Below, one piece after another: positions 36,767 through 44,771 of a DNA stretch of 64,000 nt (positions are counted from its first letter, which is position 1; each line of letters opens with the position of its first letter). Source of the stretch: Selenomonadaceae bacterium (GTDB taxonomy: Bacteria; Bacillota; Negativicutes; Selenomonadales; Selenomonadaceae). The translations under genes and the position numbers were made by a program. The stretch lies in NCBI GenBank assembly GCA_017476005.1, contig JAFVEM010000016.1, positions 56,235-120,234 of the forward strand, in the 5' to 3' direction. Under the pieces are notes generated by a model that saw only the letters and a list, made by a program, of their open reading frames with translations, was not told the DNA's origin and did not search any database.

Positions 36767-37732
36767 GTGCCTTGGACGATGGGGGGAAATGGCTTGGATT
36801 TCCGCCATATCAGCGTGTTGGCAGAGGAAGCCGTGGCAGGGCTGAATGTTAGGCCCGACGGAATTTATGTGGATTGCACCTTAGGAGGAGCCGGACACGC
36901 CAAAAAAATCGCCGAGGGACTGTCTGAGAGTGGGCGTTTAATCGGTATCGACCAAGACCCGGCGGCCATTGCGGCCGGAGGCGAACGCCTCCGAGGTTGC
37001 CGCGCGCGAGTGGATTTGGCGCGGTCTAACTTTTGCCGTTTGGCCGATATATTAACCGAGTTACAGGTAGAGAAAGTTGACGGGGTTTTGTTTGACTTGG
37101 GGGTGTCGTCTTACCAGTTAGACACCGCCGGACGAGGGTTCTCCTATATGCAGGATGCCCCTTTGGATATGCGAATGGATCCAGATAACAGGCTTTCGGC
37201 CTATGAAGTGGTGAACGAATACTCCCCGGAGGAGCTGGCGCGCATTTTCCGGGAATACGGTGAAGAACGTTGGGGAAAGCGCGTGGCTCTCTTCATAGAT
37301 GAGGCGCGAAAGAAGCAGCCCATCGTCACCACCGGCGAGCTGAACGCTATCATTGCCAAAGCCATTCCGCGAGCGGTGCGCCGCGAAAAGTCGGGGCATC
37401 CCTCCAAGCGAATTTTTCAGGCCATTCGCATTGAGGTCAATCAGGAACTGACGATACTCGCATCTACCTTTCGCGAAGCCGTGTCGCGTCTAAACCCCGG
37501 CGGCAGGATTGCCATTATTACTTTTCATTCTTTAGAAGACCGGCTGGCCAAAGAAACGCTGAAGGATCTGGCCAGAGGCTGTATCTGTTCGCCCCATTTG
37601 CCGGTGTGCGTGTGTCATCATCGGCCGGAGGTAAAATTATTGGGAAAACCAATCTTGCCTACTGTGGAAGAATTAGAACGGAATCCTCGCGCCAAAAGCG
37701 CTAAATTGCGCTTGGCAGAAAAGATAGTATAA
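36767..37732 (+). CDS. rsmH: 16S rRNA (cytosine-1402-N4)-methyltransferase
   Basis: SAM-dependent rRNA methyltransferase (MraW) of about 312-321 residues. Family landmarks are HISVLAEEAV, DCTLGGAGHA, FDLGVSSYQLD, GFSYMQDAPLDMRM, IRIEVNQEL and IITFHSLEDR. The start is ambiguous: GTG 36767 is used here, but TTG 36794 follows GGGGGGA with good spacing and gives the usual short N-terminus (LDFRHISVL). First gene of the local dcw cluster; mraZ, which usually precedes it, is absent. Confidence 0.95.
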   Translation: MPWTMGGNGLDFRHISVLAEEAVAGLNVRPDGIYVDCTLGGAGHAKKIAEGLSESGRLIGIDQDPAAIAAGGERLRGCRARVDLARSNFCRLADILTELQVEKVDGVLFDLGVSSYQLDTAGRGFSYMQDAPLDMRMDPDNRLSAYEVVNEYSPEELARIFREYGEERWGKRVALFIDEARKKQPIVTTGELNAIIAKAIPRAVRREKSGHPSKRIFQAIRIEVNQELTILASTFREAVSRLNPGGRIAIITFHSLEDRLAKETLKDLARGCICSPHLPVCVCHHRPEVKLLGKPILPTVEELERNPRAKSAKLRLAEKIV

Positions 37733-37741
37733 TCAACGCAA

Positions 37742-37910
37742 TAAGTAATGGGGCTTTGCCCCATACCTCACAAGGGGAAATAATTTCCCCTTGACCCCTT
37801 AATTAAAGGGTGCAGGGGGATTTAAGCAGACTCTAGGAGCTTCAGCTCCGTAGAGGTCGCTTATGCTTTAGCTATCCCCCTGCTGGGGTTTGGGGTGAAA
37901 CCCCAAGAAA
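37742..37910. repeat. Composite palindromic intergenic repeat, copy 4 (filled)
   Basis: Fills the rsmH to ftsL gap. Modules: GGGGCTTTGCCCC, AAGGGGAAATAATTTCCCC, the GCAGGGGGA/TCCCCCTGC hairpin, and TTGGGGTGAAACCCCAA. The inner element (37821-37874) sits in the loop of the GCAGGGGGA hairpin. The copy at 41321-41482 has the same filled form in inverted orientation. Confidence 0.85.
37821..37874 (+). repeat. Inner hairpin element inside repeat copy 4
   Basis: About 54 bases that fold as AAGC.GAC-TCTA-GGAGC around a TTCA loop. Nearly identical in inverted orientation at 41353-41407 and divergent but foldable at 53690-53732. The empty hairpin at 32683-32745 shows the state without it. Confidence 0.75.
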
Positions 37911-37941
37911 AAAGTCGTTTACTAACAGGGAGGGATTTTGG

Positions 37942-38340
37942 ATGCTGGCGAAACGCTGGGAGGATTACGAGGACGAGGAAGAGTACTTTGCCCCTCAGCC
38001 CGAACGGCAACCGGCGGTAGCGGTACCGCCTAAGCGTCACCTGACGCTGGTCAAGAAAAAACGCACCCTCCTGAATACCCATTTGAGATCCCGTTGCTCG
38101 ATGGTCTTGATTCTGCTGGCGGTGCTGTCCATGGCCGTCGTGATACGTAGCGGCATCAGCGCCAGTCGCGGCTATACCTTGGTGGCGCTCCAACAGGAAG
38201 CGCAACAGCTGGAGTTAGAAAATGAGCGACTGCGCATCGAGATAGCGAAACTGAAGTCACCGCAACGCATCAAAACCATCGCCGCCACGGAGTTGGGAAT
38301 GGAAGTGCCGAACAAGATGTATTTTGCTCACGAAAAATAA
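37942..38340 (+). CDS. ftsL: FtsL/DivIC-like cell division protein
   Basis: 132-residue bitopic membrane protein. A charged cytoplasmic N-terminus (about 1-52) precedes one membrane helix (SMVLILLAVLSMAVVI) and a coiled-coil outside region (LQQEAQQLELENERLRIEIAKLKSPQRI), ending in the FtsL-like AATELGMEVPNKMYF. It would join the divisome. ATG with AGGGAGGG upstream. The identification rests on topology and position between rsmH and murE; the ftsI/pbp gene that normally follows is missing. Confidence 0.8.
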   Translation: MLAKRWEDYEDEEEYFAPQPERQPAVAVPPKRHLTLVKKKRTLLNTHLRSRCSMVLILLAVLSMAVVIRSGISASRGYTLVALQQEAQQLELENERLRIEIAKLKSPQRIKTIAATELGMEVPNKMYFAHEK

Positions 38341-38440
38341 GATAAATGCAGGGAGGCTTCTTTTGGAAAGGAGCCTCTTTTGTATGAGCTTTATAATAAT
38401 GGGGCAATAATTTTTTAGCTTGCGTTGGGAGATGACAGGC

Positions 38441-39937
38441 GTGAAAACTCTGGAGGAATTGGCATCCTTGGTGCCGGGAGCCGCTATACAGGGCGAACAA
38501 AAAATGCCCATCAGGGGCATTGAGCAAGATTCCCGTTTGGTGAAAGAGGGAACCCTTTTTGTGTGCGTGCCGGGCGTCCATGTAGATGGACACGATTTTA
38601 TTGAACAGGCGGTAGAGAGAGGCGCCACGGCCATTTTAACCACGCGAGGAGATATAGCGGCGCCGCCGGGCGTAGCTATTTTGCGCGTACCCGAGCTTCA
38701 TGAAGCCCTGACGGCGATGGTGCCGTATTTTTACGATTATCCCGGCAAGGCCATGCGCTTTATCGGCATTACCGGCACTAACGGCAAAACCACCACCAGT
38801 TACCTGACGCGCAGTATTTTGCGCCGCGCCGGTTATAAAGTGGGGCTTATCGGCACCATTCAAATAATGATTGAAGATGAGAGCCTCGTCATTCACAATA
38901 CCACCCCCGATGTGGTGGAACTGCAAAAAACTTTGGCTTTAATGCGCGACCGGGGCATGGATTATGTGGTGATGGAGGTTTCCTCCCACGCCCTTGACCA
39001 AAATCGGGTGGCCGGCATCGAGTTCGACACGGCGGCTTTCACCAATCTCACCCAAGACCATTTGGATTATCATCATACCTTGGAAAATTACCGCCAGGCT
39101 AAGGAAAAACTGTTTACGCTGGTGTCACGCTCCGGGGAGAAGGCAAGCAAAACCGCCGTGGTAAACGCCGATGATGCCGCCGGAAAATTTATGCTGGCGG
39201 CGGCCTCCTGCCGTAAGCTGACCTACGGACTGAGGGAAGCGGCCGATTTGCGCGGCGAAAAGGCACGAGTGACGGCTCGCGGCGCCGCCTTTGACATTGT
39301 GGGGGAATGGAAGGGCGTTCCCATCGCCCTGCCCTTAAACCTAAAGATTACCGGCAAGTTTAACGTCTATAACGCGCTCACCGCCACGGGAATTGCACTA
39401 GCGGAAAATATTGCCCCGGCGGTAATAAAAGAAGCGCTGGAAGCCTTCACGGGAGTACCGGGACGCTTTGAACAGGTGGATGAAGGGCAGGATTTTGCCG
39501 TCATTGTCGATTACGCCCACACCCCGGACGGGGTGGAGAACGTCCTCAAGACGGCGCGCGAAATAACGCCCAAAAGGATTATCACCGTCTTTGGTTGCGG
39601 CGGCGATAGAGACGCCACCAAACGCCCCATTATGGGAAGACTGGCGGCAGAGTTTTCCGACGTGGTCATAGCTACCTCCGACAATCCACGCACGGAAGAC
39701 CCGGAGGAAATTCTGCGACAAGTCGCCGTGGGAGTCAAAGAAAAAATCGGGGACAAGCACTGGGAACTAATGACCGACCGTCGCTCGGCCATTAAACGCG
39801 CCGTGGAGCTGGCAGAAGCCGACGATATGGTGGTGATTTTGGGCAAGGGACACGAGGATTATCAGATCTTGAAAGACCGCACCATTCATTTTGACGACAG
39901 GGAAGAGGCCAGAGAGGCCATCAGGGGGAGGAAGTAA
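38441..39937 (+). CDS. murE: UDP-MurNAc-tripeptide synthetase (meso-DAP adding)
   Basis: Peptidoglycan precursor ligase of about 498 residues. ATP-binding GITGTNGKTTTSYLTRSI, then TPDVVELQ, EVSSHALDQNRV and the C-terminal DNPRTEDP. The DNPR motif is the signature of enzymes adding meso-diaminopimelate rather than lysine, so the wall is DAP type. GTG 38441 (KTLEELASL) follows GGGAG with good spacing; TTG 38420 and ATG 38432 are in frame but less likely. Its stop overlaps the murF start by one base (TAATG). Confidence 0.96.
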   Translation: MKTLEELASLVPGAAIQGEQKMPIRGIEQDSRLVKEGTLFVCVPGVHVDGHDFIEQAVERGATAILTTRGDIAAPPGVAILRVPELHEALTAMVPYFYDYPGKAMRFIGITGTNGKTTTSYLTRSILRRAGYKVGLIGTIQIMIEDESLVIHNTTPDVVELQKTLALMRDRGMDYVVMEVSSHALDQNRVAGIEFDTAAFTNLTQDHLDYHHTLENYRQAKEKLFTLVSRSGEKASKTAVVNADDAAGKFMLAAASCRKLTYGLREAADLRGEKARVTARGAAFDIVGEWKGVPIALPLNLKITGKFNVYNALTATGIALAENIAPAVIKEALEAFTGVPGRFEQVDEGQDFAVIVDYAHTPDGVENVLKTAREITPKRIITVFGCGGDRDATKRPIMGRLAAEFSDVVIATSDNPRTEDPEEILRQVAVGVKEKIGDKHWELMTDRRSAIKRAVELAEADDMVVILGKGHEDYQILKDRTIHFDDREEAREAIRGRK

Positions 39938-41316
39938 TGCCGAAATTTACTTGGGAAGAAATAATTACGGCCACCGGAGCCAAAGAATATCTCGCGCCCT
40001 CAGATCGTTCGGAGAAGGTAACGGACGTAGTGACGGACACGCGGCGCATAACCCCCGGGACGCTTTTTGTGGCGCTTAAAGGGGAGAAATTTAACGGCGA
40101 AGATTTTGCCAAAGAAGCCCTCGCCAAAGGCGCCGCCGGCGTAATGGTCAGCCTAGAATGTCCGGCGGAGAAATTGCCCACCGCCGGGGGGACGGTAGTG
40201 CGGGTTGCAGACACCCTCAAGGCCTACCAAGACATAGCCGGCTACTATCGCCAAAAATTTGCTTTGCCCCTCGTGGCCATTACCGGCTCCAACGGCAAAA
40301 CCACCACCAAGGATTTAACGGCGGCGGCTCTGTCACCTTTAGGCGAAGTGCTAAAGACGCAGGGGAATTTCAACAACGAAATCGGCTTGCCCTTGACCTT
40401 GCTGGGGCTAAAGGAAAATCACGCCGCCGCCGTGGTGGAAATCGGGATGCGCGGCTTGCATCAGATAGAAGCGCTGGCCAAAGTCGCCAGACCTACCATC
40501 GGCGTGGTGACCAATGTGGGAGAAACCCACATGGAGCTTTTAGGCTCCATGGACAACATCGCTCGGGCCAAGGGAGAGATGGTAGAGGCCATTAACCCCG
40601 GCGGCACGGTTATTTTGAACGCCGACAACGAATATGTGGCCAAAATGACCGGGAAGGCCAAACCCGGGGTAAAAATCTTAACTTTTGGTTTTAGCGAGAA
40701 GGCCGACGTGCGCGGCGAAAATGTAGTAACGGAGGAAGGCCGCACGGCATTTACCGCCACTTATCAAGGCCAAAGCCAAACTTACACCCTGCCCTTGGTG
40801 GGACAACACAACGTCAGCAACGCCTTGGCGTCTATTGCCGTGGCGCTTTCTCTAAACGTAAAACCGGCGGAAATTGCCGCCGGCCTCGCGCAAGCTGCAG
40901 TCAGTCACATGCGCCTGGAATGCGCCAAAATGAACGACTACCTCGTGGTGAATGATGCCTATAACGCCAGCCCCATGTCCATGCAAGCCGCCATCGAAAC
41001 GGTGTCGCAAATGGCCACGGGGCGGAAAATCGCCGTTATGGGGGATATGCTGGAGCTGGGCAAGGTGGCGGTGGAAGCCCACCAAAAAGTTGGCAGACAG
41101 CTGGCCGAACACCAATTTGCAGTCGTGGTGACGCGGGGGGAAATGGGCGCCTATATCGCCCAAGCGGCCAAAGAAGCCGGAGTTAGCGAGGTCTATGACT
41201 GCCCCTCCCACGAAGCAGCGGCCAAGGTCTTGCGCGAAACGTTACGCCCCGGCGACACCGTCCTCTTCAAAGGCTCCCGGGGCATGGCCATGGACAAAAT
41301 CATCGAGCTTTTGTAA
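39937..41316 (+). CDS. murF: UDP-MurNAc-tripeptide--D-Ala-D-Ala ligase
   Basis: 459-residue Mur ligase that adds D-alanyl-D-alanine. ATP-binding AITGSNGKTTTKDL, EIGMRGLHQIEALA, NVGETHMELLGS and NDAYNASPMSMQAAI, with the C-terminal GDTVLFKGSRGMAMDKII. ATG overlaps the murE stop and follows GGGGGAGGAAG. Separated from mraY by a filled palindromic repeat. Confidence 0.96.
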   Translation: MPKFTWEEIITATGAKEYLAPSDRSEKVTDVVTDTRRITPGTLFVALKGEKFNGEDFAKEALAKGAAGVMVSLECPAEKLPTAGGTVVRVADTLKAYQDIAGYYRQKFALPLVAITGSNGKTTTKDLTAAALSPLGEVLKTQGNFNNEIGLPLTLLGLKENHAAAVVEIGMRGLHQIEALAKVARPTIGVVTNVGETHMELLGSMDNIARAKGEMVEAINPGGTVILNADNEYVAKMTGKAKPGVKILTFGFSEKADVRGENVVTEEGRTAFTATYQGQSQTYTLPLVGQHNVSNALASIAVALSLNVKPAEIAAGLAQAAVSHMRLECAKMNDYLVVNDAYNASPMSMQAAIETVSQMATGRKIAVMGDMLELGKVAVEAHQKVGRQLAEHQFAVVVTRGEMGAYIAQAAKEAGVSEVYDCPSHEAAAKVLRETLRPGDTVLFKGSRGMAMDKIIELL

Positions 41317-41320
41317 TATT

Positions 41321-41482
41321 TTGGGGTTTCACCCCAAACCCCAGCAGGGGGATAGCTAAAGCATAAGCGACCTCTACGGAGCTGAAGCTCCTAGAGTCTG
41401 CTTAAATCACCCTGCACACTTTAATTAAAGGGGCAAGGGGAAATTATTTCCCCTTTTGGGGCTTGGGGCAAAGCCCCCAAAT
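41321..41482. repeat. Composite palindromic intergenic repeat, copy 5 (filled)
   Basis: Fills the murF to mraY gap. Its first ~95 bases are the reverse complement of the second half of copy 4, including the inner element. The rest has AAGGGGAAATTATTTCCCC and GGGGCAAAGCCCC. Copies 4 and 5 are therefore long inverted repeats flanking ftsL-murE-murF. Confidence 0.85.
41353..41407 (-). repeat. Inner hairpin element inside repeat copy 5
   Basis: Reverse complement of 37821-37874 with only a few changes. It contains the CTCTA/TAGAG and GGAGC/GCTCC stem pairs and splits the GCAGGGGGA hairpin, as in copy 4. Confidence 0.75.
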
Positions 41483-41509
41483 TTAATACTATTGCTATAG
41501 GAGAGTTCT

Positions 41510-42472
41510 ATGTCTGTTACATTTACAAGTTTGGCCTTGGCGGCGGCAGTCGCCGCCGGCTTTGTCCTCTTAACCGGCCCTTTTTTTATCCCCGAACTGC
41601 ATAAGCTAAAATTTGGGCAAAGCATCCGCGCCGAAGGCCCCAAAAGCCATCAAGCCAAAAGCGGTACCCCCACCATGGGGGGGATTATGATAATTTTGGG
41701 CATCACCTTGGCGACGCTTATCGCCGCTCCTTTTTCCACGGAAATTTTTCTCGCCCTTTTTATCATGCTGGGGCATTTCGTCTTGGGGTTTATCGACGAT
41801 TACTTAAAAGTAGTCAAGAAACAAAATCTGGGACTAAAGGCCAAGCAAAAACTTTTGGGGCAGATTATTATCGCAGCAGTGACCATGGTGATTGGCTCGC
41901 TGGTGTTGGCTACCGACACCACCGTGTCCATTCCCCTGCTGGCAGAGCCGGTTGACTTTGGGCTGTTCTATTATTTTTTTGTACCTTTTGCTATGGTAGG
42001 AATTTCCAACGCGGTGAACTTAACGGACGGTCTGGACGGTCTGGCCTCGGGGACGGTGGCTATAGCGGCGGCCTCCTACGGCGCGGTCTGCTTTAGTCTT
42101 GGCCACGGGGATTTGACCCTCTTTTGCGCCGCCATAATGGGGGCGTGTCTGGCTTTTTTGCGGTTCAACGCGCACCCGGCCAAGGTCTTTATGGGAGACA
42201 CCGGCTCGTTGGCCTTGGGAGGCGCCATTGCGGCTGTAGGCATCCTCACGCATACGGAAATTCTCTTGGGCGTTATCGGCCTTATTTTTGTTTGCGAGGC
42301 GTTTTCCGTTATCATTCAGGTCATATCCTTCCAAACCACCGGCAAACGGGTTTTTCGCATGAGTCCCCTGCATCATCATTTCGAGCTGGGAGGCTGGAGC
42401 GAGTGGAAAGTGGTGCTGGTTTTTTGGACGGTGGGACTTATCGCCGGAATAGTTGGCTGGTGGGTGGCGTAA
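41510..42472 (+). CDS. mraY: Phospho-MurNAc-pentapeptide translocase
   Basis: 320-residue membrane enzyme with about ten helices that makes lipid I from UDP-MurNAc-pentapeptide and undecaprenyl phosphate. Landmarks are PTMGGIMI, FIDDYLKVVKKQNLGL (Asp pair), NLTDGLDGLASG, FNAHPAKVFMGDTGSLALGG and MSPLHHHFELGGWSE. ATG with GGAGAG upstream. In other genomes murD, ftsW and murG follow; here the next gene is an unrelated AAA-ATPase, so the dcw cluster ends. Confidence 0.97.
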   Translation: MSVTFTSLALAAAVAAGFVLLTGPFFIPELHKLKFGQSIRAEGPKSHQAKSGTPTMGGIMIILGITLATLIAAPFSTEIFLALFIMLGHFVLGFIDDYLKVVKKQNLGLKAKQKLLGQIIIAAVTMVIGSLVLATDTTVSIPLLAEPVDFGLFYYFFVPFAMVGISNAVNLTDGLDGLASGTVAIAAASYGAVCFSLGHGDLTLFCAAIMGACLAFLRFNAHPAKVFMGDTGSLALGGAIAAVGILTHTEILLGVIGLIFVCEAFSVIIQVISFQTTGKRVFRMSPLHHHFELGGWSEWKVVLVFWTVGLIAGIVGWWVA

Positions 42473-42583
42473 AGTCGGCCAAAGCCTCCACGTTTGCAGG
42501 AAAGACCGTCGCTTTTGTCGAATACGCTCACCGAAACTGAAACTGCCTTCACGTTCAAGCGCATCCTGAGGAGGTGTACCGCC

Positions 42584-44173
42584 GTGAACTTTCTAAACAG
42601 CGGCAAAGGTTACGACCTTTTTGCCAGAGAAGCGCGTAAGGATTTTTACGTTGATAAAACCATGCTCATCGATGCCGTGTATCGACACGCTCACCGAAAT
42701 AACCCTTATATCTGCATTACTCGCCCCCGTCGTTTCGGTAAATCCACGGCGGCCAACATGGTGGCGGCCTTCTTTGACCCCGACACGGCGAGGAAGAGCC
42801 GGAAGCTCTTTTCGGGACTGGCTGTCGGCGCGCTAAAAGGCAAGCGAGAGCATCAACCTCTGTGCTGGGTTGAACAGGGGAAACGGGCGGTTATCCGTAT
42901 CAACATGATTGATATCATGCCCCCGGAAGTGGAATCCTATAAGGATTTCTACCGTATGCTAAGCCGACGGCTACTAGAGGATATCAGTGAGGCTTATCCT
43001 AAAGTTTCCCAAGAGGGAGGCAATATCCCAGAAATATTAGAAAAAACCGGGGAAAAATTCATCTTCGTCATCGACGAGTGGGATGCCGTCTTTGAAGCCC
43101 GGTTTATGACCCCGAAGGACAACGAGAGCTATATCCTATTCCTTAAGGCACTGCTCAAGGACAAAAGCTACGTTTATTTCGCTTACATGACGGGGATTCT
43201 CCCCATCGCCAAATACTCCAGCGGTTCGCCCCTTAATATGTTCGGCGAGTTTAATACTTTCGGCGACGGTATCTTCTATCCTTGGTTTGGGCTGACCATG
43301 GAGGAAATACAAGGGGTAATGGAGAAGTGCAACACAAATCGCCCTACCATCGAAGAACTGACCGCTTGGTATGACGGTTATATCAGGAGCTTAGACGGAA
43401 TCCACGTCTTTAATCCCACTTCGGTGTCTAACGCCTTAGCGGAAGGAAGTTGCCGCAGTCACTGGACTGGGACAGGCCCTATGAACGAGGTGCGAGATAT
43501 TATTCGGCATAATGTGGAGGAGCTCAGAGAAGATGTTATCCGTATGGCAGGCGGCGAGAGCCTAGACATAGAGCTTAACGGCTTTTCCGTCGAGAAAATG
43601 GAAATTTCCACTAAAGACGAAATCCTCTCCGCCATGGTGGTTTATGGTTTTCTGACCTACCACGAGGGTACTTTGCGCATCCCCAATCACGAGCTGATGC
43701 TGAAATTCCGCCAAGCCCTAGCCTCCAAAGAACTTGGGCTCAATCAAACCATCGAAGAGTCCAAAAAACTCCTGCGCGCCACCCTTGACCGCAACCACGC
43801 AGAAGTTGCCCGACTCCTGGAGGAACTCCACAACGAGAAAATTCCCTTCTTCAAGTATAGCGACGAAAACAGCCTAGCCTGCGTGGTCACCGTGGGTTAT
43901 CTCGCCGCCCTTGGCAGGTATCGTCTTACACGAGAGGACAAAGCCGGCAAAGGCTACGCCGATTTTACCTTCACCCCCATGAAGAGAAGCGAGACGGCCA
44001 TTATCCTCGAACTGAAATACGGCCACTCCGCCGCCGACGCTTTGCAATGCATCCACGAACGGGACTACCTCGCTCGCTATAAGGATTTCGAGCGAGTTTT
44101 GTTGGTGGGCATAAATTACAGCGTGGCTACCAAGAAGCATACTTGTTTGACGGAGCTGGTGGAGAACATCTGA
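42584..44173 (+). CDS. AAA-ATPase with C-terminal PD-(D/E)XK-type domain
   Basis: About 529 residues. N-terminal ATPase with Walker A TRPRRFGKSTAANM and Walker B FIFVIDEWDAVF, after the family-typical SGKGYDLFAREARKDFYVDKT. The C-terminal end has FTPMKRSETAIILELKYG, matching the D/E-x-K active site of PD-(D/E)XK nucleases, as in the predicted AAA-ATPase/DUF1703 family. These genes are multicopy accessory elements in many gut bacteria; their function is unknown, defence or mobile-element roles being suggested. GTG 42584 follows GAGGAGG. Lies where the dcw cluster breaks off. Confidence 0.82.
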   Translation: MNFLNSGKGYDLFAREARKDFYVDKTMLIDAVYRHAHRNNPYICITRPRRFGKSTAANMVAAFFDPDTARKSRKLFSGLAVGALKGKREHQPLCWVEQGKRAVIRINMIDIMPPEVESYKDFYRMLSRRLLEDISEAYPKVSQEGGNIPEILEKTGEKFIFVIDEWDAVFEARFMTPKDNESYILFLKALLKDKSYVYFAYMTGILPIAKYSSGSPLNMFGEFNTFGDGIFYPWFGLTMEEIQGVMEKCNTNRPTIEELTAWYDGYIRSLDGIHVFNPTSVSNALAEGSCRSHWTGTGPMNEVRDIIRHNVEELREDVIRMAGGESLDIELNGFSVEKMEISTKDEILSAMVVYGFLTYHEGTLRIPNHELMLKFRQALASKELGLNQTIEESKKLLRATLDRNHAEVARLLEELHNEKIPFFKYSDENSLACVVTVGYLAALGRYRLTREDKAGKGYADFTFTPMKRSETAIILELKYGHSAADALQCIHERDYLARYKDFERVLLVGINYSVATKKHTCLTELVENI

Positions 44174-44178
44174 GAAAG

Positions 44179-44224
44179 AAATGGAAAGAGCCGCCTCTTA
44201 TCCGTGAGACGGCTCTTTCCATTT
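44179..44224. terminator. Terminator shared by AAA-ATPase and toxin genes
   Basis: 15-bp stem (44179-44193 with 44210-44224) between the convergent AAA-ATPase and ToxN-like genes; arms end in AAA and TTT, so it can act for both directions. Confidence 0.85.
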
Positions 44225-44251
44225 GCCAAGAAATTATTCCAAATATCTTTT

Positions 44252-44509
44252 TTACAACCCGGCTAATACCCGTTGGCGGTCAGCAGGAGCAATTTTGATA
44301 AAATCTAAACCTTCTTTCATGCGCTGATGTTTGGACTTAAACGAAGAAAGAGGAGCAAAGTAGTCATATTCGCCTACTTGCAGGATTATGCCGATGTATT
44401 TGCGTTCGTGGCCTTGTCCCTCTTGGCGATTGCGGAAAAGATGTGGAGCATATGGCGCGAGATAATTGATATACGCCGTATGAATCTCGTAGAACTTGAT
44501 ATTTTCCAT
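44252..44509 (-). pseudogene. C-terminally truncated ToxN/AbiQ-like type III toxin
   Basis: Only 85 residues, against about 170 in the ToxN family. The retained part matches the toxin's N-terminal half: KFYEIHTAYINYLAPYAP, then RKYIGIILQVGEYDYFAPLSSFKSKH and GLDFIKI. FAPLSSFK aligns with the ToxN catalytic T/S-S-x-K segment. The frame ends right after the last strand with no trace of the second half, and a terminator follows after 28 bp. ATG has AGGAGG upstream. A promoter, 36-base repeats and a terminator hairpin precede it, the layout of type III toxin-antitoxin loci. Whether the fragment is still toxic is unknown. Confidence 0.7.
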
Positions 44510-44530
44510 GTCGTCCTCCTCGCAAGACAA

Positions 44531-44557
44531 GGGGGGCGGCATTATAGCCTCCCCCCC
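44531..44557 (-). terminator. Hairpin between antitoxin repeats and toxin
   Basis: GGGGGGG-A-GGC, loop TATAAT, GCC-G-CCCCCC on the minus strand, followed by TTGTCTTG. In type III systems such a terminator sits between ToxI repeats and toxN to limit toxin transcription. Confidence 0.65.
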
Positions 44558-44566
44558 GTTACGTTC

Positions 44567-44665
44567 GCACTCAGAGTGGCGAAACACTCGCTGTTAAATG
44601 TCTTGTTTTGAGCCAAGAGAAGCTCGCGTGTAAACATCTCACTCAGGGCTGAGATATACCCACTA
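44567..44665 (-). ncRNA. Probable ToxI-type antitoxin RNA with 36-base repeats
   Basis: On the minus strand two diverged units start with GATGTTTA (44638) and GACATTTA (44602), exactly 36 bases apart. Shared positions include the GCGAG core about 11-13 bases in. A partial unit upstream shares CTGAGTGxGA with unit 2 at exactly 72 bases. The unit length fits ToxI antitoxins (34-36 bases). Only two full units are visible and they are divergent, so it may be decayed. Confidence 0.55.
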
Positions 44666-44670
44666 TAGGT

Positions 44671-44699
44671 ATTATATTTTTCTTTGCTACTAGAGTCAA
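44671..44699 (-). promoter_or_regulatory. Strong promoter for antitoxin RNA/toxin
   Basis: On the minus strand TTGACT (44694-44699), exactly 17 bases, perfect TATAAT (44671-44676), immediately before the repeat region. Confidence 0.8.
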
Positions 44700-44717
44700 G
44701 AGAAAGTTGTCCTAAAA

Positions 44718-44752
44718 CAAAGCCCCCGTCGCAATCGACGGGGGCTTTGTTA
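44718..44752. terminator. Porin gene terminator
   Basis: ACAAAGCCCCCGTCG, loop CAAT, CGACGGGGGCTTTGT: a 15-bp perfect stem with a T-rich tail on the minus strand, 20 bases after the porin stop. It also insulates the antitoxin promoter. Confidence 0.92.
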
Positions 44753-44771
44753 TTGAACTCACAAAATTTTA

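Noticed and set aside
44567..44638. 36-base repeats as a mini CRISPR array
   Set aside because: The units are contiguous with no spacers and lie between a promoter and a ToxN-like gene, so an antitoxin RNA fits better.
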